NCBI RefSeq assembly: GCF_016411865.1
Contig: NZ_JAEKJA010000003.1
Coordinates: forward strand, 248,001-312,000
Direction of reading: 5' to 3'
Length of the DNA: 64,000 nt
DNA from: Acuticoccus mangrovi
Lineage (GTDB): Bacteria; Pseudomonadota; Alphaproteobacteria; Rhizobiales; Amorphaceae
How positions within the stretch are numbered: the first letter of the stretch is position 1; every line of letters starts with the position of its first letter. The translations under genes were made by a program, and so were the position numbers. The notes beneath the pieces are model-generated. The model was given only the letters and a program-made list of their open reading frames with translations. It searched no databases and was not told where the DNA came from. This document shows positions 8,781 to 15,854 of this stretch, piece by piece.

Positions 8781-10403
8781 TCAGAACTTGCCGTCGTAGG
8801 CGCGGCGGCCGATGCGGGCGCACAGCAGGGTGAAGGTGGGCCGCTCGAGCGCCGCCTTCGCCTCGCGCTTCAGCGTCTCCACATCGTCGATCCACACGCC
8901 GTGACCGCCCATCGCCGCCGCGAGGGCGGGGAAATCGGTGCCGGCGAAATCGACGCCGACATTCGGCAGCTGGCCGGCGCGCTGCTTCAATTCGATCAGC
9001 GCGAGGCTTTCGTCGACGAGCACCACGATCGGAACCGCGAGCCCCATGTCGCGGATGGTGGCGAGGTCGCCGAGCGTCATCTCGAGCCCCGCATCACCGA
9101 CGAAGGCGGTTACCGGCGTCTCGGGCGCGGCGGTGCGATGGCCGGCGGCGAGCGGCACCGCGCACCCCATGGTGCAGAGCGCGGACGACTGCAGCATGGC
9201 GCGCGGCGCCCGGCAGCGCCAGATCTGGCTGAGCAGGATGCGGTGCGCACCGGAATCGGCCGTCACCACGGTCTCCTCCGGCAACGCCTCGCGCATCGCA
9301 TGGAACACGGCGCCCGGTCCCCATCCGCTCGCCTCCGGCGCGAACGCCTCGGCAAGGGCGGCGCGCACCTTCTTCGGCTCACCCGCCGGCCACGTGGGCG
9401 GGAAGGTGCCGCCGTCAACGAGGTCGTGCAGCGTCGCCCGGATGCTGCCGTAGAGCGTCACGCCGACGCGGTGCATGCCGTGGTCGCGGACCACCGGGGT
9501 GATGTCGATCACCCGCGCGTCGTCCGGCCAAGGGTCGCGCCAGCCGACGCGCATCTCGATCGGGTCGTAGCCGATCAGGAGGATACAGTCGGCCGCCGCA
9601 ATCAGCGGCAACAGGTGGGTGTCGGCGAGCGGCGAGAGGCCCGCCCCGCCGAGGGCGAGGCTGTCGGCCTCGTCGAGCAGCCCCTTGCCCTTGTAGGTGG
9701 TGACGAGCGGTGCACCGATCGCCTTCACGAACGCGCTCACCGCCCGGCCCGCGTCGTCGTTCACCGCATCGACCCCGGCGATCGCGATCGGCCGCTCCGC
9801 CGCCTTCAGCCAGGCGCGCGCCCGCTTCATCTCCGGCCCGTCCACCGGGCGGAAGCCGGCGCCGACGGCGGGCGGCGCGCTGACGCTGCCCGCCGTCGCC
9901 GTGGCGACGCCGATGGGCAGGTCGATGTGCACCGGCCCCGGCTGGCCCGTCTGGGCGAGCGCGAGGGCCTTGTCCATCACCTTGTCGAGGCTGCCGGTGG
10001 TGGCGCGGAAGGTGCCCTTCACCACCGGGGCGAGGAGGGCCTGATGGTCGAACACCTGGTGGGTGTAGGTGTCGGCGTCCACGTGGTCGACGCAGCCGGT
10101 GATGAAGATCAGCGGCACGCGATCCTGCATCGCGTTCGCGACCACGTTGACGGCGTTCGCGACGCCCGGCCCGATGGTGGCGACGAGGATGCCCGGCGCG
10201 CCGCTCGCATGCCAGGCGCCCTCCGCCATGAAGCCCGCCACGTTCTCGTGCTTCGTGAGGTGGAAGGCGATGCCGGCGCGGGTCAGGGCGTCGATGATCG
10301 CGAGGACCTCGCCGCCCGGAATGCCGAACGCGTGGGCACAGCCCGACGCCGCCAGCTTGTTCGCGATGAGATCGGCGTTGGTGGGCGCCTCAGGCAGCGT
10401 CAT
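8781..10403 (-). CDS. Thiamine diphosphate enzyme, acetolactate synthase-like
   Basis: A 540-residue protein with the three-domain layout of the acetolactate synthase / oxalyl-CoA decarboxylase superfamily. The N-terminal pyrimidine-binding domain keeps the catalytic glutamate in HENVAGFMAEG. The C-terminal diphosphate domain has GDAGLEM where most members have GDG, and VDES where the downstream NN usually sits, so the metal-binding motif is atypical. The ATG at 10403 overlaps the upstream CoA-transferase stop by 14 bases; 35 extra codons further upstream lie inside that gene and are rejected. Pairing with a CaiB/BaiF transferase recalls the frc-oxc oxalate genes, but the substrate is not determined by anything I can see. 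Confidence 0.82.
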   Translation of the reverse strand: MTLPEAPTNADLIANKLAASGCAHAFGIPGGEVLAIIDALTRAGIAFHLTKHENVAGFMAEGAWHASGAPGILVATIGPGVANAVNVVANAMQDRVPLIFITGCVDHVDADTYTHQVFDHQALLAPVVKGTFRATTGSLDKVMDKALALAQTGQPGPVHIDLPIGVATATAGSVSAPPAVGAGFRPVDGPEMKRARAWLKAAERPIAIAGVDAVNDDAGRAVSAFVKAIGAPLVTTYKGKGLLDEADSLALGGAGLSPLADTHLLPLIAAADCILLIGYDPIEMRVGWRDPWPDDARVIDITPVVRDHGMHRVGVTLYGSIRATLHDLVDGGTFPPTWPAGEPKKVRAALAEAFAPEASGWGPGAVFHAMREALPEETVVTADSGAHRILLSQIWRCRAPRAMLQSSALCTMGCAVPLAAGHRTAAPETPVTAFVGDAGLEMTLGDLATIRDMGLAVPIVVLVDESLALIELKQRAGQLPNVGVDFAGTDFPALAAAMGGHGVWIDDVETLKREAKAALERPTFTLLCARIGRRAYDGKF

Positions 10404-11691
10404 CGGCGGACTCCCGATCGGCCAGCGATCCGAGGTCCACGACACCGTCCCGCGCCAGCCGATCGATCTGCGCGTCGCCGAAGCCGAGCAACTCGGCGAG
10501 GACTTCACGCGTGTGCTGACCGCGCAGCGGTGGCGGGCGGCGATAGGCCACCTTGGTGTCGGAAAACTTGATGGGGTTGCCGATGGTGTCGATGGTGCCG
10601 GTGGCCGACGTCGGGTGCGGCTGGGTCACGCGGGCGCCACGAGCGATCGCCTGCGGGTCGGCGAACGCCTCCGGGATGGTGTTGATCGGCCCCACCGGCA
10701 CGGCGAGCGGATCGAGGATCGCCGACCACTCCGCGCGGGTGCGCTGACGCGTGATGCGGTTGACCTCCGCCTCCACCGCGTCGCGGTTCAGCACGCGGTT
10801 GGCGTTGGTGGCGAAGCGCGGGTCGGCGGCAAGCTCCGGCTCGCCCGCCGCCTGACAGAAGGCCGCGAACTGCCGGTCGTTGCCGATCGCGATGATGAAC
10901 AGCCCGTCCGAGGCCTCGAAGGTGTTGTAGGGCACGATCGTCGGGTGGCCGTTGCCACGCCGCACCGGCGTCTCGCCGGTCATGAGATAGGTGGCACCCT
11001 GGTTGGTGAGCCAGGCGAGCTGGCTGTCGAACAGCGACACGTCGATCCACTGGCCGCGCCCGGTGCGCCGGCGCGCCTCGAGGGCGGCGAGCATCGCCAC
11101 GCTGGCGTACATTCCCGTCATGATGTCGGCGATGCCGACGCCCACCTTCTGCGGCGTGCCGCCCTTCGCGTCGCTCTCCCCGGTGACGCTCATGATGCCG
11201 CCGCGGCCCTGCGCCATGAAGTCGTAACCGGCATGATGGGCGAGCGGGCCGGTCTGCCCGTAGCCGGTGATCGAGGCATAGATCAGCCCGGGATTGATCT
11301 CGGAGAGGCTCGCATAGTCGAGGCCGTATTTCTTCGCCCCGCCCACCTTGAAGTTCTCGATCGCGAGGTCGGCCTTGCGGGCGATCTGGCGGATGATCTC
11401 CTGCGCCTCGGGCTTCGACAGGTCGAGGGCGAGGGAGCGCTTGTTGCGGTTGGCGGCGACGTAGTAGGCGCTCTCCGCGGTGGCGTTGCCGGCGGTGTCC
11501 TTCAGAAAGGGCGGGCCCCAGCGGCGGGTGTCGTCGCCGACGCCGGCGCGCTCGATCTTGATGATGTCGGCACCGAGATCGCCGAGCAGCTGGGTCGCGG
11601 TGGGCCCGGCGAGGATGCGCGACATGTCGAGAACGAGGATGCCGGCGAGCGGGCCAGCACCCTCGGCGGGGGAGGTGGTGATATCGTTCAA
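10390..11691 (-). CDS. CaiB/BaiF-family CoA-transferase
   Basis: Class III CoA-transferase of about 433 residues, moving CoA between carboxylic acids through an aspartyl intermediate. The N-terminal VLDMSRILAGP, GADIIKIERAG and NRNKRSLALDL are typical, and the catalytic aspartate lies in GYDFMAQGRGG. The TTG at 11691 is chosen because GGAG sits six bases upstream and the protein then has the usual length; an ATG-free extension to 11763 adds 24 proline-rich residues not seen in the family. It overlaps the downstream ThDP enzyme gene, so the two are probably one operon and may act on the same acyl-CoA. Confidence 0.88.
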   Translation of the reverse strand: MNDITTSPAEGAGPLAGILVLDMSRILAGPTATQLLGDLGADIIKIERAGVGDDTRRWGPPFLKDTAGNATAESAYYVAANRNKRSLALDLSKPEAQEIIRQIARKADLAIENFKVGGAKKYGLDYASLSEINPGLIYASITGYGQTGPLAHHAGYDFMAQGRGGIMSVTGESDAKGGTPQKVGVGIADIMTGMYASVAMLAALEARRRTGRGQWIDVSLFDSQLAWLTNQGATYLMTGETPVRRGNGHPTIVPYNTFEASDGLFIIAIGNDRQFAAFCQAAGEPELAADPRFATNANRVLNRDAVEAEVNRITRQRTRAEWSAILDPLAVPVGPINTIPEAFADPQAIARGARVTQPHPTSATGTIDTIGNPIKFSDTKVAYRRPPPLRGQHTREVLAELLGFGDAQIDRLARDGVVDLGSLADRESADDAA

Positions 11692-11969
11692 TGGGAGCTC
11701 CAGCGGCGCGGACGGCGGCAACCATAGTCGCGGCCAGGGGGTCGAACCAACCCCGCCGGCCATCAGCGATGCACCGCCGTGGGTTGTTCTACGACGTCAT
11801 GGCGGCCATTTGAAGCGATCGGTGTGCTGGCACTCCGCTTGCGTGAGGGTCATAAGCTTGCGTCAGGACCATAAGATCGTGCTTATCGTGAGGTTATGGA
11901 AGCGTGTGTGCGGTTGATCCCGTCCCTGCCCCCGCCATGGACACAGGCTCTCCCCCAACTAGGACACAC

Positions 11970-12998
11970 ATGCTGAGCGGACTGAGACCTGATCTTTCGG
12001 TGACCGACCCGGCCTTCATCGCCGCCCATCGCCTCGTCGGCGAAGTAGGCGCGGGCCGACCGGTCATTCTGCGCGACGGCGACAAGGCGGTTCTCGCCTC
12101 CCCGCTCGACGGCGGGCCGATCCTGTCCTCCGATCTCGCCGTCAGCGGCCCGCGCGCCGGCTATCTGGGGCTTGCCGAGACGCCGACCATCCTGACGGCC
12201 CCCGCCCTCGACGCCGCCCTCCTGATGCGCCTCGCGAGCGCCAGCGACATCGACCTCGGCAGCATCGCGGTGCGCGAGGGTGGCGCCGTCGCCCACGCCG
12301 CCACCGAGCTCGCCAAGCTCGCCGAACGGCTGCCGGCGATGACGCTCGGCTCCGTCGCCGACGCGCCGGCCGATTCCCTCGCCGCCGACGTGCGCGAGGT
12401 GTTGAGCTTCCGCCGCCGCCTCGCCGAGACGGTGACGCCCGTCGCGACCGCCGAAGTGCCCCTCGCCGCCGGGGCGACCGCCAACGTCACCGCCTTCCGC
12501 AACGCCGTCGGCGGCTGCATCAGCGCGGTCGCGGTGGGCAAGCTGTCGCAGGGGTCACTGGTGCGGGTGCACTCCTCGTGCGTCACCGGCGACATCTTCG
12601 GCTCGCTGAAGTGTGATTGCGGCGCCCAGCTCCGCCTCGCGCTGGAGCGGATCGCCGCCGACGGGGGCGTGCTCCTCTACACCGCCCAGGAAGGGCGCGG
12701 CATCGGCCTCGTCAACAAGCTGCGCGCCTATTCGCTGCAGGACCGCGGGCTCGACACCGTCGACGCCAACATCGCCCTCGGCTACCATGACGACGAGCGC
12801 GACTATGCGGCCGCCGCCGTCGTGCTCGGCCATCTCGGCCTTTCCGACGTGCGGCTCCTGACCAACAATCCCACCAAGGCGGCGGCACTCCAGGCTTGCG
12901 GCATCACGGTGACGCCGGTGCCCCTCATCGGCCCCGTCACCCCGCAGAACGCCAACTACCTCGCCACCAAACGCTCCCGCAGCGGCCATCGCCTGTAG
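11970..12998 (+). CDS. ribA: GTP cyclohydrolase II
   Basis: Opens the imidazole ring of GTP in the first step of riboflavin synthesis. The C-terminal catalytic domain shows the zinc-binding cysteines of SSCVTGDIFGSLKCDCGAQL, the catalytic QEGRGIGLVNKLRAYSLQD and LLTNNPTKAAAL. About 150 N-terminal residues precede it and do not look like an active RibB domain. The ATG at 11970 is preferred because AGGA lies five bases upstream; earlier in-frame starts lack this. The upstream region contains an ATAAG/CTTAT hairpin at 11871-11886 but no FMN riboswitch consensus. Confidence 0.92.
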   Translation: MLSGLRPDLSVTDPAFIAAHRLVGEVGAGRPVILRDGDKAVLASPLDGGPILSSDLAVSGPRAGYLGLAETPTILTAPALDAALLMRLASASDIDLGSIAVREGGAVAHAATELAKLAERLPAMTLGSVADAPADSLAADVREVLSFRRRLAETVTPVATAEVPLAAGATANVTAFRNAVGGCISAVAVGKLSQGSLVRVHSSCVTGDIFGSLKCDCGAQLRLALERIAADGGVLLYTAQEGRGIGLVNKLRAYSLQDRGLDTVDANIALGYHDDERDYAAAAVVLGHLGLSDVRLLTNNPTKAAALQACGITVTPVPLIGPVTPQNANYLATKRSRSGHRL

Positions 12999-13159
12999 CG
13001 GCGCCCTTCCGCGCCCGGCCGAGGGAGAGTGGGCGCGACGGATGTGGGATCGTCTCTTGCCGGGCAGACGTCGTCGCCTCATGGGCAGACACGACCCCCG
13101 TCGGGCGGCGGCCCTCGGCGGTGACCTCTTCGGGCCGAGCGACGGTGGCCGTCACGCCC

Positions 13160-13729
13160 TCACTGGCAGGGCTTCAGCCGGCCCGTCGCCTCGTCCTTGC
13201 ACATTGGCGTGATGCGCAACGCCCCACGAGGCGAGCTCGTGGCTGGCGTGCTGCGACAGGTGCTCACGAGGACGAACACGGCAGTTGTTCTAGGGTCGTC
13301 AACAATCAAGGTATATGTATTCAATAATGGTTTATCTTTATAGTGGTTGCTAGTAAAGTATGAATAGCAATATATTTTTCCAAGTATTAAGATTGATAAT
13401 TGGCCTTCTCGCAAACATTGACTAAACAAATTCCGGTGAACTTTCCCCAAATCTTGAGCTGAATAAAAAAGACCCGTGCGCCCATCGAGCTGTGCCCTGC
13501 CCCGAAACGCCATCCCCTCATCGTCGAGGTAAGACGAACCACTAACACGAAGAGAAATGCCTTGATTCTCGAATACGCACCCAACGGGGGGTGGCGGCCT
13601 TTCCCACGAGGGGACATCGGGATCCGGCGAAGCTTCGAGCGAAGTTCCGCCGCGCGCCATGCCCACGTTGAGCTGCATGGCCAACAGGACCATCACTATA
13701 ACGACGGAGCGGACTTGCGGGAACACCAT
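13160..13729 (-). CDS. Exported cysteine-rich protein in AT-rich island, unknown
   Basis: A 189-residue protein with an N-terminal signal peptide (hydrophobic VVIVMVLLAMQL, then a GMARG-type junction) and six cysteines in the mature part, the last in the C-terminal LKPCQ. Codon use is visibly AT-richer than in neighbouring genes, especially in the 3' half. The ATG at 13729 has GGAG eight bases upstream; a GTG three codons earlier is too close to that site. I recognise no domain. It lies 31 bases downstream of another small exported cysteine-rich protein on the same strand, suggesting a two-gene unit. Confidence 0.55.
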   Translation of the reverse strand: MVFPQVRSVVIVMVLLAMQLNVGMARGGTSLEASPDPDVPSWERPPPPVGCVFENQGISLRVSGSSYLDDEGMAFRGRAQLDGRTGLFYSAQDLGKVHRNLFSQCLREGQLSILILGKIYCYSYFTSNHYKDKPLLNTYTLIVDDPRTTAVFVLVSTCRSTPATSSPRGALRITPMCKDEATGRLKPCQ

Positions 13730-14110
13730 AGATGACACTCCGCCGTTCGATCATCGCAGCTTATTTGCATGGCAGGCTGCCGCTCCAGCTACAATTCACC
13801 CCACCCATAGGGTTAATCAGACAATGACATGTCAGCCTATAACCACCGCTACAAATCACTAAGCCATTGGTATTTTTATTACACGAAGCAGCAATTTTCT
13901 CAAAATCGGTATCTTTTTTCATCGTTTTCACAATGGAACTATTTAAAGAAAATTGCTCCAGCGATGACAATTGAACCTCTCCAGCAAATCCAGGAGAGGT
14001 GCCCATCAAGGAGAGGCAGATCAGTACAATAGATAGACGCACAAGCTTTCTCCACTTTAAGTTTGCAAATTTTCTCTGTCGCCCGCAGCACACTTTTCCT
14101 CAAAGATTTC
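13290..14110. other. AT-rich island
   Basis: About 800 bases with clearly lower GC than the rest of the window, including runs such as tattcaataatgg and atatatttttcc. It covers most of the two small exported-protein genes. No transposase, integrase, tRNA or flanking direct repeat was found, so transfer is inferred from composition alone. Confidence 0.6.
13761..14042 (-). CDS. Small exported cysteine-rich protein in AT-rich island, unknown
   Basis: A 93-residue protein starting at a GTG with GGAG seven bases upstream; the start places a textbook signal peptide at the very N terminus (RLSIVLICLSLMGTSPGFAG). The mature part carries six cysteines, clustered as ASCNK, VICSGG, LTCHC, NCSW and a C-terminal LPCK, so a disulfide-knotted secreted peptide is plausible. 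Its base composition is far below the genome average in GC. The C-terminal ending CK resembles the CQ ending of the downstream gene. No family recognised. Confidence 0.5.
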   Translation of the reverse strand: MRLSIVLICLSLMGTSPGFAGEVQLSSLEQFSLNSSIVKTMKKDTDFEKIAASCNKNTNGLVICSGGYRLTCHCLINPMGGVNCSWSGSLPCK

Positions 14111-14511
14111 GATCAGGAGTGCAGCAGGCGTCCGAACTTCAATCCTTGAAGGTGTTCGCTAGCATCCGTAGTACGGTCTGAGCGCGCACCTCGCATCACC
14201 CGAACGGGTGACGCGGCCGGCCGACCGGCATGGGCGCGGCGGTAACGCCCTCGCCCATGGCTCATGGATCTCCCGCGCGCGGCTCTGACGCCGCGGCCGC
14301 CGGCGGCGATCGGGCGAATCGGTCGGGGCCGGTCGCGTCGCGTTCGGTGACGTTCGGCGGGTTTTGGTGTGCCCGCGATGGGACGCGGCGGCGGCACGCC
14401 GCATTTAATCCTTGATAAGTCGCTTACCCACAGGCGCGTCGCGAAGCGCGGCTTGCACGGCCCGATAACCGCTGGTCACAGTCCTATCTCTGTCCTTGGC
14501 GGGGAGCTGAT
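14043..14511. other. Intergenic region of about 470 bases
   Basis: No convincing gene. The left end is AT-rich and must hold the promoter of the minus-strand small exported proteins; the right end holds the GGGGAG ribosome site for the GTG start at 14512. A perfect seven-base hairpin (TCACCCG, loop AA, CGGGTGA) sits at 14196-14211. The open frames here run on both strands with no ribosome sites or recognisable products. Confidence 0.5.
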
Positions 14512-15372
14512 GTGAGGGCCGCGGCATTCGACTACCATGCGCCATCGTCGCTCGACGAGGCGGTGGGCCTTCTGGCCGAGCACGGTGACGACGCACGCGT
14601 TCTCGCCGGCGGCCAGAGCCTCGTGCCGGCGATGAACTCCCGCCTCGCCCGGCCGGGCCACGTCATCGACATCAACCGGATCGCCCACGCCGAGCGCCCC
14701 CATGTCTCCGCCGGCCGCCTCCGTATCCCGCCGCTGATGCGTCACGTGGACTTCGACACGCTCGCCGTCGACGGCCCGCTCGGGCCGCTGATGCGCGACG
14801 TCACCCGCCACATCTCGCATCTGCCGATCCGCCTGCGCGGCACCTTCTGCGGCTCCGTCGCCAATGCCGACCCGGCGAGCGAATGGTGCCTCGCCACCAC
14901 CGTGCTCGGCGCGGAGATGATCGCCCGCTCCGCCCGTCGCGGCGTGCGCAACGTCCTCGCCAAAGCCTTCTACGAAAGCATCATGACGACGGCGCTCGCC
15001 GACGACGAGATGCTGGTCGAGGTACAAATTCCGCTGCTCTCCCCGTTCGTCCGCTACGGCTTCCACAAGATCGCCCGCCGCTCCGGCGACTACGGCCTCG
15101 CCCTCTGCCTCGTGGTCTACGAGCGCGACGAGGACGAGATGGTGAAGGTGCGCGTCGGCCTCGGCGGGGTGGAGGCGGTCCCCCGTCGCCTCGGCGCGGT
15201 CGAGGAGCTCCTGGAGCGCCGCCAGCCCTCCCGCCGCCTCTTCCGCGAGGCCGCCGACCTTGCCGCCGAGATCGCCGATCCACTCGTCACCGCCGACGGC
15301 GACGAGGCCTATCAGCGCGACCTCACGCGGGCGGTCGTGACGCGGGCGCTCGACCGGAGTCTCGAGGGATGA
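14512..15372 (+). CDS. Molybdenum hydroxylase FAD-binding (medium) subunit
   Basis: A 286-residue CoxM-like subunit that carries FAD and passes electrons from the iron-sulfur subunit to an acceptor. It shows the FAD-binding motif LAGGQSLVPAMNSRLARP near residue 40 and FCGSVANADPASEW, the counterpart of the usual GGSLAHADPA loop, near residue 112. The GTG start has GGGGAG five bases upstream. It is the first gene of a three-gene operon in the order medium-small-large, and its stop overlaps the next start as ATGA. Confidence 0.9.
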   Translation: MRAAAFDYHAPSSLDEAVGLLAEHGDDARVLAGGQSLVPAMNSRLARPGHVIDINRIAHAERPHVSAGRLRIPPLMRHVDFDTLAVDGPLGPLMRDVTRHISHLPIRLRGTFCGSVANADPASEWCLATTVLGAEMIARSARRGVRNVLAKAFYESIMTTALADDEMLVEVQIPLLSPFVRYGFHKIARRSGDYGLALCLVVYERDEDEMVKVRVGLGGVEAVPRRLGAVEELLERRQPSRRLFREAADLAAEIADPLVTADGDEAYQRDLTRAVVTRALDRSLEG

Positions 15373-15854
15373 GCCGCAACATCCGCATCACCATGGAGGT
15401 GAACGGGGAGGATCGCACCATCGTCGTGGAGGCCCGCACCACCCTCGCCGACGCCCTGCGCGAGGGGTGCCATCTCACCGGCACCAAGACCGGCTGCGAG
15501 GACGGCGTCTGCGGCGCCTGCACCGTGCTCGTCGACGGCGAGCCGATCCGGTCCTGTCTGATGTTCGCCGTGCAGGCTCACGGCCGTGCGGTGCGCACCG
15601 TGGAGAGCCTCTCCGACGGCATCACGCTGCATCCGCTGCAGGTGGCCTTCCACGAGCATCACGCCGTCGGCTGCGGCTACTGCACGCCCGGTCTCCTCAT
15701 GCTGACGCTCGGCGCCCTGGAGCGCAGCCCGGAGATCGACGAGGACGAGATCCAGCGCGTCGTCGCCGCCAACTCCTGCCGCTGCACCGACGCCCACGCG
15801 GTGGTGAAGGCGGTGCGGGCGGCGCAGACGGCGATGCGGGCGGGGCGCGAATGA
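15369..15854 (+). CDS. Molybdenum hydroxylase [2Fe-2S] (small) subunit
   Basis: A 161-residue CoxS-like electron-transfer subunit with two [2Fe-2S] sites. The plant-ferredoxin-type cluster ligands are in CEDGVCGACTVLVDG and the later SCLMF; the second cluster uses GCGYCTPG and NSCRCTDAH. In most relatives CRCT is followed by glycine; here it is aspartate. It overlaps both neighbours by ATGA, so the three subunits are made from one message. Confidence 0.93.
   Translation: MSRNIRITMEVNGEDRTIVVEARTTLADALREGCHLTGTKTGCEDGVCGACTVLVDGEPIRSCLMFAVQAHGRAVRTVESLSDGITLHPLQVAFHEHHAVGCGYCTPGLLMLTLGALERSPEIDEDEIQRVVAANSCRCTDAHAVVKAVRAAQTAMRAGRE

Noticed and set aside
11764-11969. FMN riboswitch upstream of ribA
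   Set aside because: The conserved RFN sequence blocks are absent; only a small ATAAG/CTTAT hairpin is seen.
14113-14404. Two minus-strand frames in the gap before the molybdenum hydroxylase
   Set aside because: Arg/Ala/Pro-rich translations, no ribosome site, overlapping each other.
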